In this document: piece after piece, positions 1 through 5,766 of the stretch
Position numbering within the stretch: the first letter of the stretch is position 1
Layout of the letters: each line of letters starts with the position of its first letter
Source of the DNA: an uncultured Faecalibacterium sp.
GTDB lineage: Bacteria > Bacillota > Clostridia > Oscillospirales > Ruminococcaceae
Direction: 5' to 3'
Assembly: GCA_934518555.1 (NCBI GenBank)
Contig: CAKSXW010000046.1
Location: forward strand, 1 to 16,244
Length of the DNA stretch: 16,244 nt
Position numbers and translations under genes: made by a program
Notes under the pieces: generated by a model
Databases searched by the model: none
What the model was told of the DNA's origin: nothing
The model's input: the letters and a program-made list of their open reading frames with translations, nothing else

Positions 1-678
1 GGCGTGGAGGACTTCCACGGCGATATGGACTTCAAGGTGGGCGGCACCCGCAAGGGCATCACCGCCATCCAGATGGATATCAAGATCGACGGCCTGACCT
101 ACGACATCATTGCCGAGGCCTTCGAGAAGTGCCGCAAGGGCCGCCTGTATATCCTGGACGAGATCATCAAGCCGGTCATCGCCGAGCCGCGCCACGAGCT
201 GAGCCGCTACGCTCCCAAGATGTTCAGCATGATGATCCCCACCGACAAGATCAAGGACGTGATCGGCAAGGGCGGCAAGGTCATCCAGGACATCTGCGCT
301 ACCTGCAACTGCAAGATCGACGTGCAGGAGGACGGCCATGTGTTCGTCTCTGCTGTGGATCAGGAGGACGCAAAGCGTGCCATCTTTACCATCAAGACCA
401 TTGTGGAGGACCCGGAGATCGGTGCCATCTACAAGGGCAAGGTCACCCGTCTGATGAACTTTGGTGCCTTTGTGGAGATCGCCCCCGGCAAGGAAGGCCT
501 GGTGCACATCTCCAAGCTGGACACCAAGCGTGTGGAGCGTGTGGAGGACGTTGTGGCTGTGGGTGATGCCATCGTGGTCAAGGTCACCGACATCGACCAG
601 CAGGGCCGCATCAACCTGAGCCGCCGGGACGCTATCCTGGCTCTGGAGGCCAAAAAGGCCGCACAGGCTCAGCAGTAA
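1..678 (+). CDS. pnp: Polyribonucleotide nucleotidyltransferase (PNPase), C-terminal part
   Basis: 3' part (225 codons) of PNPase, the phosphorolytic 3'-to-5' exoribonuclease of mRNA turnover; the start lies upstream of the window and the reading frame is open from base 1. The first residues read EDFHGDMDFKVGGT, the highly conserved stretch near the end of the second RNase PH domain. A KH domain follows at about residues 75-140 of the visible part (DKIKDVIGKGGKVIQ, with the GxxG loop), then an S1 RNA-binding domain at about 140-212 (GAIYKGKVTRLMNFGAFVEI, then GLVHISKL). Domain order and the short tail (AKKAAQAQQ, stop TAA at 676-678) fit a normal full-length PNPase. A strong terminator hairpin follows 22 bases after the stop, so pnp ends its transcription unit here. 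Identification is very secure. Confidence 0.97.
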   Translation, partial: GVEDFHGDMDFKVGGTRKGITAIQMDIKIDGLTYDIIAEAFEKCRKGRLYILDEIIKPVIAEPRHELSRYAPKMFSMMIPTDKIKDVIGKGGKVIQDICATCNCKIDVQEDGHVFVSAVDQEDAKRAIFTIKTIVEDPEIGAIYKGKVTRLMNFGAFVEIAPGKEGLVHISKLDTKRVERVEDVVAVGDAIVVKVTDIDQQGRINLSRRDAILALEAKKAAQAQQ

Positions 679-700
679 GCTGATCCTACTCGTATAAAAC

Positions 701-743
701 AAGGACCGCTGTACCGTGAGTACAGCGGTCCTTTTGCGTTTTG
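701..743. terminator. Bidirectional intrinsic terminator between pnp and the sortase gene
   Basis: A perfect 13-bp stem (701-713 with 721-733) closes a 7-base loop. On the plus strand it runs into TTTTGCGTTTT, ending pnp. On the minus strand the stem is followed by GTTTTA, so it can also end the convergent pilus operon, whose last gene stops at 758. Confidence 0.9.
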
Positions 744-757
744 GGGGAAAGCAGGGG

Positions 758-1579
758 TCACCGCTTCTTTTTGCGGCGGTCTGCCAGCAGCAGCCACACC
801 AGCAGCAGTACCAGCAAAGGCACTGCCAGCAGGGGAGCAATGAGGATGGGCTCAATGCGGCTGGCGTCGGAAGTGACCCGGATGCGCTTGAGGTTTTCCG
901 GGGTGGTGACCCGGTGGCCCCGTACCAGCAGCCGATGGGTGTTGATGCCGTAGGGGGTGCAGGTCATCAGGGTCACCAGGTCTTTGCCCGGCTCCACCTT
1001 CAGGTCCTGCACCTGGGTGGGCAGAACGATAGAGATCTGGTCCACCTGGTAGGTCAGCACCCGGTCCAGCACCGTGATGGTAAAGGTATCTCCCACCTCC
1101 AGCCGGTCCAGGTTGGTGAACAGCTTGGCACTGGGCAGGCCCCGGTGGGCAGAAAGCACCGCATGGGTGTCGGTGCCGCCTACCGGAAGGCTGGTGCCCT
1201 CCAGGTGCCCGGCAGCCACCTGCAGCACAGCGTCCCCGGTGCCGTGGTAAATGGGCAGCTCCACCCCGATCTTGGAGATGGTGATGTAGCCCATGATGCC
1301 GGTGCCGGTAACGTCCAGGGTGCTGGTGTAATCCGTGAACTGCTTGGCGTGGAACAGCGCATCGGGGTCGGCGGCGATCTTTTGATTAAAGGCGTCGGCG
1401 GCCTCAAAAAAGGCACTGTAGTCCGCCTGGGTAAGATGGTCCACGCTGTCGGTGTAGCTGTTTACCACCCGGGACTGGTTGCGCTGGTTGATGTAGTTGC
1501 TGATGGTGGGGTAGAGCATGACCGCCAGGCCCACCAGAAACACGAGGACCAGGGCGATGGTGCCGGTATGCTTTTTCAT
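758..1579 (-). CDS. Class C (pilin-polymerising) sortase
   Basis: Membrane transpeptidase of 273 aa that cleaves LPXTG signals and joins pilin subunits through a lysine side chain. It has an N-terminal membrane segment (residues 7-23), then YPTISNYIN, typical of class C enzymes. The catalytic His is H145 (SAHRG), the catalytic Cys C207 (LVTLMTC, the TLxTC motif) and the active-site Arg R216 (NTHRLLVRG). DP at 71-72 lies where class C sortases carry their lid, but the aromatic residue usually after DP is an Asp here, so lid assignment is tentative. A second hydrophobic segment (about 245-265) followed by RRKKKR gives the two-anchor topology of pilus sortases. The ATG has GGGAGG about 8 bases upstream. 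It is the last gene of the minus-strand pilus operon, directly after the pilin, from which it is separated by a terminator-like hairpin. srtC fits as a class name; I leave the symbol blank because naming varies. Confidence 0.93.
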   Translation of the reverse strand: MKKHTGTIALVLVFLVGLAVMLYPTISNYINQRNQSRVVNSYTDSVDHLTQADYSAFFEAADAFNQKIAADPDALFHAKQFTDYTSTLDVTGTGIMGYITISKIGVELPIYHGTGDAVLQVAAGHLEGTSLPVGGTDTHAVLSAHRGLPSAKLFTNLDRLEVGDTFTITVLDRVLTYQVDQISIVLPTQVQDLKVEPGKDLVTLMTCTPYGINTHRLLVRGHRVTTPENLKRIRVTSDASRIEPILIAPLLAVPLLVLLLVWLLLADRRKKKR

Positions 1580-1597
1580 GTGCGGTGCCTCCCGGGC

Positions 1598-1631
1598 AAA
1601 AAAGGAGCGAGGGCCGGTGTGCCCCCGCTCC
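1598..1631 (-). terminator. Terminator-like hairpin between pilin and sortase genes
   Basis: Read on the minus strand, GGAGCGGGGGC (1631-1621) pairs with GCCCTCGCTCC (1614-1604) over 11 bp with one G-U pair and a 6-base loop, then six U residues (1603-1598). It lies downstream of the pilin stop and just before the sortase Shine-Dalgarno. It would let most transcripts stop after the pilin and a minority read through into the sortase gene (inference). Confidence 0.8.
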
Positions 1632-1658
1632 GGGTGTTTTTTGGTAGGGGCTGCAGGA

Positions 1659-3110
1659 TCAGTTCTTGTTCTCCATGCGCTTTTTGGTGACCAGCAGCAC
1701 CAGAGCTGCCACCATCAGGCCGCCGCCCACAACGTAGAACAGGGTGGTGCCCATGCCGCCGGTGCTGGGCAGCACAGTGCCAGCGTGGTTCTCTACCACA
1801 ACGCCGCCGTTGCCCTCTGCCCAGGCAGTAGCACTAGCTTCCATGGTGGCGTTCTGAGAACCCTTGCTAAGCTCAACTTCCTGACGCTCGGTGAGCTTGT
1901 TGTAGCCATCGGGAGCACGGGTCTCCTCCAGCCAGTAGTTGACCTTGTCCAGGCCGGAGATGTGGGTCTTGCCGTTGACCACGATGGTATCAACAGTACC
2001 ACCGGGCTCCTCACCATTGGCCACACGGTAACTGCCATCCCCGTTCTTTACAAACCGCAGGGCAGTGGTATCGTCTTTCGTAGTATACAGCTTGAACTCA
2101 GCACCGTTCAGCAGTTTCTTGGTGTTGCCGTCCACCTTCACCAGGTCGAACTCGTAGGTGTAAGTGGTGGTCTCCTTGTTGACGGTCTGCTTGTTGCCGT
2201 AGTGCAGGGTTGCGCTGTTCTTGTTACCAGCAAGGCCGTCGTTACCAGCAACAACGGCATCCTTAGTCAGGGTGGCATTGTAGGTCACAACAATAGCATC
2301 ACCGACCTTGTCTGCAACATAGCTGTCTGCAAAGGTGAGGGTGAAGGTGGTACCGTTCTTGCCGGGCTCAAGGGTATAATCAGCATTTGCGGTGGCAGGA
2401 GCATCCTTGTAAGTGACCGCCAGAGAGTCGCTGATAAAGCTCAGGCCCTTCTCCATGGTATCGGCGACCACATACTTCTGTGCACCGGCTTCCACGTGGA
2501 CAACGATCTTGAACTCCACGGTATCACCAATCTTGGCGGTGTTTTTTTCTGCCCAGCCATCATAGTGGCTCTTGACCAGTTTTTCAATGGTGGGCTGGCC
2601 GTTCTTTTCCGTGATGGTGACATTGGGGGGGGTGGTATTCAGGCCGCACAGAGCACCCAGAGAGCTGTCCACCAGGTAGTAGCCCAGGCCCAGGTCAGAG
2701 AAGGTGACAGTATTACCAGTGGCGGTTTCCTCAGTGCCAGTGATCTTGTTATCAGCAGCCCACTTCAGAGCCAGCTTGGCAAACTCTGCTCTGTCAGACT
2801 CCTGGCTCTTTGCGGCATCCCAAGTGGGGTGGCCCTGGCCGTCCAGGGTGATGTAGTCCTTGCCAGCACCAGTTTTAAAGAATGCCTCCCAGGCCTCCAC
2901 AACGGTGTAGGAATAGGCCTTGCTGGCGGCGTCGTAGCTGTCCAAGTTGAACAGCTTGTAGATGGTGTAGGTCTCACCACTTACAGTGCCGTCGATCTTG
3001 ATGGAACCATTAGTGCCACTGTTGGTCTCTGCAAAAGCAGGCAGGGCCATGGCCAGCACCAGGGCTGCGGCCATGAACAGGGCCAGCAGCTTTTTGAGTT
3101 TTTTGTTCAT
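1659..3110 (-). CDS. LPXTG-anchored major pilin (isopeptide-domain fimbrial shaft protein)
   Basis: Surface protein of 483 aa forming the likely pilus shaft. Residues 1-27 are a signal peptide (KKLKK, hydrophobic core, cleavage expected after AFA). An N-terminal pilin domain follows (about 30-175), then a middle domain (about 180-315), then a Cna-B/SpaA-like domain (about 318-440: FDLVKVDGNTKKLLNGAEFKLY, and the E-box YWLEETRAPDGY at 392-403 that supports an internal Lys-Asn isopeptide bond). The sorting signal is LPSTG at 447-451, then a membrane segment and a KKR tail. No canonical VYPK pilin motif is visible; K177 or K180 in TIEKLVK, at the domain 1/2 boundary, are candidate cross-linking lysines (inference). 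The start at 3110 is chosen because it begins the signal peptide and has AAAGGAG upstream, though 13 bases away; an upstream in-frame ATG at 3215 has no signal peptide. It lies downstream of signal peptidase and before the class C sortase that should polymerise it. Confidence 0.93.
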   Translation of the reverse strand: MNKKLKKLLALFMAAALVLAMALPAFAETNSGTNGSIKIDGTVSGETYTIYKLFNLDSYDAASKAYSYTVVEAWEAFFKTGAGKDYITLDGQGHPTWDAAKSQESDRAEFAKLALKWAADNKITGTEETATGNTVTFSDLGLGYYLVDSSLGALCGLNTTPPNVTITEKNGQPTIEKLVKSHYDGWAEKNTAKIGDTVEFKIVVHVEAGAQKYVVADTMEKGLSFISDSLAVTYKDAPATANADYTLEPGKNGTTFTLTFADSYVADKVGDAIVVTYNATLTKDAVVAGNDGLAGNKNSATLHYGNKQTVNKETTTYTYEFDLVKVDGNTKKLLNGAEFKLYTTKDDTTALRFVKNGDGSYRVANGEEPGGTVDTIVVNGKTHISGLDKVNYWLEETRAPDGYNKLTERQEVELSKGSQNATMEASATAWAEGNGGVVVENHAGTVLPSTGGMGTTLFYVVGGGLMVAALVLLVTKKRMENKN

Positions 3111-3173
3111 AAAGGGTAATTTTCTCCTTTCCAAAATGGGGTAAGTCGTAAACGCAGGGTCTCTATTTGCTTT

Positions 3174-3201
3174 CGGCAGGGGCTCCAAACAGCCCTTGCC
3201 G
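3174..3201 (-). other. mRNA hairpin in the signal peptidase-pilin gap
   Basis: On the minus strand an 11-bp stem with one A-C mismatch (CGGCAAGGGCT with AGCCCCTGCCG, 6-base loop) sits 64 bases before the pilin start. No U-tract follows, so it is unlikely to terminate. A processing or mRNA-stabilising role upstream of the abundant pilin is possible but unproven. Confidence 0.45.
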
Positions 3202-3211
3202 CAGGCAACGA

Positions 3212-3799
3212 TCAAAATACCGCAAAGCGGTCAAAGGGCCAGACTCGCAGCAGCACTTTGCCCACGATCTGGCTTTTATCTACGCAGCCGATAACGCTGC
3301 TGCGGCTGTCGATGGACACCGAACGGTGGTCCCCCAGCACAAAATAGCGGTTTTCCGGCACCTGATAGGGGAACTTGATGTCGCATTCCCCCAGGGCCAG
3401 TTCATCCACATAGGGCTCCTCCAGCACCTGGCCGTTTACGGTCACCCGGCCGTCCTCGTCCAGGGACACCTGGTCCCCGGGCTGGCCGATGACACGCTTC
3501 AGCAGCAGCTTGTTCTGCCAGTAAAAGCCGCAAAGGTCCCCGGTGTGCAGCTGGCTGGTCTTGCTCAGCACCAAGATGTCCTTGTCCCCCAGGGTGGGGT
3601 TCATGCTGTCGCCGGACACCTGCAGCACCGGCAAAAACAGGGTGGCCAGCAGCACCGCCACTGCTGCCACCACCACCAGGGCATACACGGTGCTCCGCAG
3701 CACACGGCCATAGCGGCGGCGGTAGGCCAGACGGTCCCGCTCTGCCTTGATCTCTGCCGTGGAGGGGATGGCGGTAAAACGGATGTTAGTGGTTTTCAT
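3212..3799 (-). CDS. lepB: Signal peptidase I (S26 family) of the pilus operon
   Basis: Membrane-anchored serine protease of 195 aa that removes signal peptides from exported proteins. One membrane segment (about 36-60, STVYALVVVAAVAVLLATLF) is followed by the catalytic Ser65 in VSGDSMNPTL, the general base Lys101 in LLLKRVIGQPGD, and the conserved GDHRSVSIDSR box at 156-166. All key residues are present, so it should be active, unlike the Lys-lacking SipA/LepA chaperones of some streptococcal pilus islands (family knowledge). The start at 3799 has a strong AAAGGAGGG 8 bases upstream; further in-frame codons upstream read into the neighbouring gene. It overlaps the end of the coiled-coil gene by 14 bp, implying translational coupling. 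Being in the pilin operon suggests it is dedicated to pilin export (inference). The residues just before the membrane segment are unusually Arg/Tyr-rich (RLAYRRRYGR). Confidence 0.92.
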   Translation of the reverse strand: MKTTNIRFTAIPSTAEIKAERDRLAYRRRYGRVLRSTVYALVVVAAVAVLLATLFLPVLQVSGDSMNPTLGDKDILVLSKTSQLHTGDLCGFYWQNKLLLKRVIGQPGDQVSLDEDGRVTVNGQVLEEPYVDELALGECDIKFPYQVPENRYFVLGDHRSVSIDSRSSVIGCVDKSQIVGKVLLRVWPFDRFAVF

Positions 3800-4340
3800 G
3801 GGCCTCACCCTCCTTTGGCAGGATGTCGGTGCTGCAATGCTGGCCCAGCAGTTGGTTGGTCTCCTGCTCAAAGGCTGCCCGGCGCTGCTGTAGCTCCTGC
3901 TGGGTGCGGGCCCGGAGGGCGGCGCAGTCCACCTCGATCTGAGCACAACGACGCTGGGCCTCCTGGGTCATCTCCTGGCACTCTCGCTGGGTCTGGGCCA
4001 GCAGGCGGTCAGCCTGGGCCTGGGCCTCTCTCAGGATCTGGGCAGCGTCGGCCCGGGCCTGGTCACGGATGGCGTCGGCGGCAGCCTGGACGTCCTGATT
4101 GGCGGCCTGCACCGAGGCCAGGTAGTCGTCGGCGGCAGCCTGGGCGGCCTCGAACACATGGTTCAGCTCCAGGGCCGCCTGGGCAATGGACCCGGCTTTG
4201 TCCAGATGGATCTGCCGCTGGGCCAGCTGTGCGGTCAAAGCGGCGTTTTCGGTTTTCAGCTGGTCCTCGCTCTGCTTCAGCGCAAACAGGATCTCCACCA
4301 GCTCGGTGCGGCGCATATGCCGCAGTTCACGGTCTGCCAT
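3786..4340 (-). CDS. Alanine-rich coiled-coil protein, first gene of pilus operon
   Basis: Soluble protein of 184 aa, family not recognised. The N-terminus (MADRELRHMRRTELVEILFALKQSEDQL) has a short conserved-looking segment, then residues 20-175 are almost entirely Ala/Gln/Glu-rich heptad sequence with stretches such as QAAADAIRDQARADAAQ, predicting a long coiled coil. There is no signal peptide or membrane segment, so it should be cytoplasmic. The ATG has GGAGGTG 8 bases upstream, and the end overlaps the signal peptidase gene by 14 bp. Its shape recalls DivIVA/GpsB-like or scaffolding proteins, but I see no diagnostic motif. First position in a pilus operon suggests a role in placing or organising the export/polymerisation machinery (inference). 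Its reality as a gene is well supported by RBS, coupling and amino-acid pattern; its function is open. Confidence 0.85.
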   Translation of the reverse strand: MADRELRHMRRTELVEILFALKQSEDQLKTENAALTAQLAQRQIHLDKAGSIAQAALELNHVFEAAQAAADDYLASVQAANQDVQAAADAIRDQARADAAQILREAQAQADRLLAQTQRECQEMTQEAQRRCAQIEVDCAALRARTQQELQQRRAAFEQETNQLLGQHCSTDILPKEGEAHENH

Positions 4341-4421
4341 AAAAACAGCACCTCCGGATCAAAAAGCGTCCCGGCACCGCTGCCCCTCGGTCCCCGGGGG
4401 GAACGGGCCCAAACGCAGGAA

Positions 4422-4449
4422 AGGATGCCCGAAAAAGGTCGGACATCCT
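4422..4449 (-). other. Leader hairpin of the pilus operon mRNA
   Basis: In the presumed 5' leader the minus strand reads AGGATGTCCGA, 6-base loop, TCGGGCATCCT: an 11-bp stem with one G-U pair. No U-tract follows directly, so this is a structured leader element rather than a clear attenuator. The rest of the 4341-4468 leader holds a G/C-rich stretch (4388-4410) and the coiled-coil gene's Shine-Dalgarno. Confidence 0.5.
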
Positions 4450-4468
4450 GGAAAAATCAGGCAAGTTG

Positions 4469-4500
4469 ATTCTAGCAGACAAAGCGCAACAAAACTGCAA
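4469..4500 (-). promoter_or_regulatory. Probable promoter of the pilus operon
   Basis: On the minus strand TGCTAGAAT (4477-4469) is an extended -10 element. The best -35 is poor: CAGTTT at 17 bases (4497-4492), or TTGCAG at a long 20-base spacing (4500-4495). Upstream, 4532-4559 is a run of A- and T-tracts that could act as an UP element. Transcription would start near 4462, giving a leader of about 120 nt. Confidence 0.5.
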
Positions 4501-4522
4501 CAAAAACCGTGTTGCAGTTTTG
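4490..4522. promoter_or_regulatory. 12-bp perfect inverted repeat, candidate operator of the pilus operon
   Basis: CAAAACTGCAAC (4490-4501) and GTTGCAGTTTTG (4511-4522) are exact inverted copies around a 9-base spacer. The plus strand also carries a direct repeat GCAACAAAA at 4486 and 4497, one helical turn (11 bp) apart. The element covers the -35 region of the probable pilus promoter, so binding by a dimeric regulator would affect transcription (inference). A transcript hairpin would lack a GC-rich stem and a U-tract, so a terminator is less likely. Confidence 0.6.
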
Positions 4523-4582
4523 AAATTGAGACTTTTTTAAAATTTTTTTGAAAATTTTTCCGGCAGAGGGCTCCAGAGGCAC

Positions 4583-4611
4583 AAAAAAACGCCCTGCCCC
4601 AGGGCAGAGCG
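4583..4611 (-). terminator. Intrinsic terminator after the double-glycine peptide gene
   Basis: The minus strand reads CGCTCTGCC, loop CTGG, GGCAGGGCG, then seven U residues (4589-4583): a 9-bp stem with one G-U pair directly after the stop at 4629. The rest of 4341-4628 is the pilus leader, promoter, palindrome and an A/T-rich tract; no gene is seen there. Confidence 0.9.
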
Positions 4612-4628
4612 CTGGAAGAAAGCCCAAA

Positions 4629-4880
4629 TTACTGCGGAACAAAGCCAGCCAGCAGGTCGTTGAGGGCCACGATGGACTGGTAGATCACATTGACGTTGTT
4701 GATGATGGAGCTGGCACCGGAGAAGATCCGGGCCAGGTAGTTGAAGGCTTTGCCCACGTTCAGAAAAGCCTCGTAGGCCTCGCTGGTGGAGGTGGAAACG
4801 GTGGTGCCGCCTTCCAGGTAGGTCATCTCGGCCTGGTCAATGGCAGCGTAAGCGGAGGGGAGCTTCAGTTTGGTCATCAT
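4629..4880 (-). CDS. Small peptide with double-glycine leader (bacteriocin- or signal-like)
   Basis: 83-aa precursor. Residues 1-25 form a leader ending in AEMTYLEGG, matching the double-glycine type cut after GG by C39-peptidase ABC transporters (family knowledge). The product after G25 would be 58 aa with no Cys, hence no lanthionine or disulfide. It is amphipathic, rich in Ser, Asn and aliphatic residues, with a small Gly/Ala-containing core (ARIFSGASSIINNVNVIYQS), and slightly acidic (two Lys/Arg, three Asp/Glu). That lack of positive charge is unlike classic class II bacteriocins, so a signalling, structural or co-secreted role is equally possible. Two adjacent ATGs (4880 and 4877) can serve as start; AAGGA lies about 11 bases before the first. 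It follows the InlB-repeat gene by 55 bases with no terminator between, so they are probably co-transcribed. No transporter or immunity gene is visible in the window. Confidence 0.8.
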   Translation of the reverse strand: MMTKLKLPSAYAAIDQAEMTYLEGGTTVSTSTSEAYEAFLNVGKAFNYLARIFSGASSIINNVNVIYQSIVALNDLLAGFVPQ

Positions 4881-4935
4881 AAAAAGTTTTTTCCTTTCAC
4901 ATTCAATACGCAGAGCATCTTACAGGGTGGACAGA

Positions 4936-5373
4936 TCAGACCACCGCCACCACCACCAGGGTCAGCAGGATGCCGGCCACCAGCAGGGTGCCCAGGTGGT
5001 TCTGGATGCCGCCCCGGATCACGGCAGGAGGCGTTACGGGGGTGGTGGAACCGGATTTTACGGTCCAGTGGGCGTAAATGGTGGAGTCCTCGTTGAACAC
5101 GGTGGAGGTGGTCACCTTGGTCCCACCCACCGGCTCCGTGTACCAGCCGCTGAAGGTGTAGCCCTCCATGGTGGGGGATTCCGGCAGAGCCGAGAGCTTC
5201 CCGGCAGGGGTGGTGGTGACCACTACCGTGGACATCTTGCCGCCGGCGGCGTCCAGCCCGATGGTGAACACCTTGGCTTCCTGGCTGTCGGCAGCAAAGG
5301 CAGCAGGCAGGGCACTGCACAGCAGGGTCAGGCTCAGCAGACCCAGGGTCAGCAGTTTCAAGAGCTTTTTCAT
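4936..5373 (-). CDS. Secreted membrane-anchored protein with one InlB B-repeat
   Basis: 145-aa protein. Residues 1-27 are a signal peptide (KKLLKLLTLGLLSLTLL, cleavage expected after AFA). Residues about 37-103 form one InlB B-repeat (Listeria-Bacteroides repeat, Flg_new type), ending EGYTFSGWYTEPVGGTKV then STIYAHW, the family hallmark. A short Thr/Pro linker leads to a C-terminal hydrophobic segment (about 126-145) running to the last residue, with no LPXTG and no basic tail. The repeat should therefore sit outside the cell on a C-terminal membrane anchor. The start at 5373 begins the signal peptide and has GAGG 6 bases upstream; the frame stays open farther upstream to 5508, but that extension would overlap the promoter. 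It shares a promoter with the downstream double-glycine peptide. Possible roles are adhesion, or presenting or protecting against the peptide; none is shown by sequence. Confidence 0.85.
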   Translation of the reverse strand: MKKLLKLLTLGLLSLTLLCSALPAAFAADSQEAKVFTIGLDAAGGKMSTVVVTTTPAGKLSALPESPTMEGYTFSGWYTEPVGGTKVTTSTVFNEDSTIYAHWTVKSGSTTPVTPPAVIRGGIQNHLGTLLVAGILLTLVVVAVV

Positions 5374-5479
5374 ACAGTTCCTCACTTTCCAAAAGGGACC
5401 CGGCAAAACGGTCCAAAGGTCTGCCCCTTGCTGGGAACAGGGCCCCACCGTGGTGCCTGAACTTTTCTCAAACGCAAAC

Positions 5480-5508
5480 AGCGTACCACAAGTGCAACAA
5501 TTTGGCAA
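5480..5508 (-). promoter_or_regulatory. Promoter of the InlB-repeat / double-glycine peptide unit
   Basis: On the minus strand TTGCCA (5508-5503) and TACGCT (5485-5480) are separated by exactly 17 bases. Transcription would start near 5473, giving a leader of about 100 nt before the ATG at 5373. Confidence 0.65.
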
Positions 5509-5593
5509 GGATTTTTTGCCGCCCGACGGAACTTTTCACACTTTCAGGGTCTGTTGACCGCCCTGGAAGAACAAAAAACCTCCGGTGTCCCTC

Positions 5594-5622
5594 TTGTGGA
5601 ACGGCCAAAATTATGGTATACT
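5594..5622 (+). promoter_or_regulatory. Promoter of tRNA-Gln
   Basis: TTGTGG (5594-5599), 17-base spacer, TATACT (5617-5622), with TGG just before the -10 giving an extended -10. It lies 12 bases before the mature tRNA 5' end. Confidence 0.75.
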
Positions 5623-5633
5623 GGTCCACACGA

Positions 5634-5707
5634 TGCGCCATCGCCAAGCGGTAAGGCAGAGGACTTTGACTCCTCCATCGCAGGTTCGACTCCTGCTGGC
5701 GCAACCA
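5634..5707 (+). tRNA. tRNA-Gln (anticodon UUG), CCA encoded
   Basis: Full cloverleaf. The acceptor stem TGCGCCA (5634-5640) pairs with TGGCGCA (5697-5703), followed by discriminator A5704 and encoded CCA at 5705-5707. The D arm contains GCCAAGCGGTAAGGC. The anticodon arm is GAGGA-CTTTGAC-TCCTC with anticodon TTG at 5666-5668, reading CAA glutamine codons. The T arm is GCAGG-TTCGACT-CCTGC. It is a single-gene transcription unit with its own promoter and terminator. Many Firmicutes charge this tRNA through Glu-tRNA(Gln) and GatCAB (family knowledge; not visible here). Confidence 0.96.
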
Positions 5708-5745
5708 AAACGCCCCGGAGGCCATGCGGCCCCCGGGGCGTTTTT
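5707..5745. terminator. Bidirectional terminator between tRNA-Gln and the PBP5-like gene
   Basis: AAAACGCCCCGG (5707-5718) pairs with CCGGGGCGTTTT (5733-5744), with an inner GGCC/GGCC stem (5720-5731), then a T-run on the plus strand. The minus strand reads the same stem into GTTTTGG, so it can also end the convergent gene that stops at 5767. Confidence 0.9.
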
Positions 5746-5766
5746 GCGTTTGCATTGCCGCCAGGC

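Noticed and set aside
3143..3190. A separate pilin promoter between signal peptidase and pilin (minus TTGGAG-17-TAGAGA)
   Set aside because: Only three of six bases match at each box, so support is too weak; the pilin is most simply transcribed from the operon promoter.
716..4342. Long open frames on the plus strand opposite the pilus genes (716-1690, 1518-3119, 3167-4342)
   Set aside because: Low-complexity Gln/His/Gly/Val-rich translations with no Shine-Dalgarno or motifs. They are antisense to well-identified genes and arise from high GC content.
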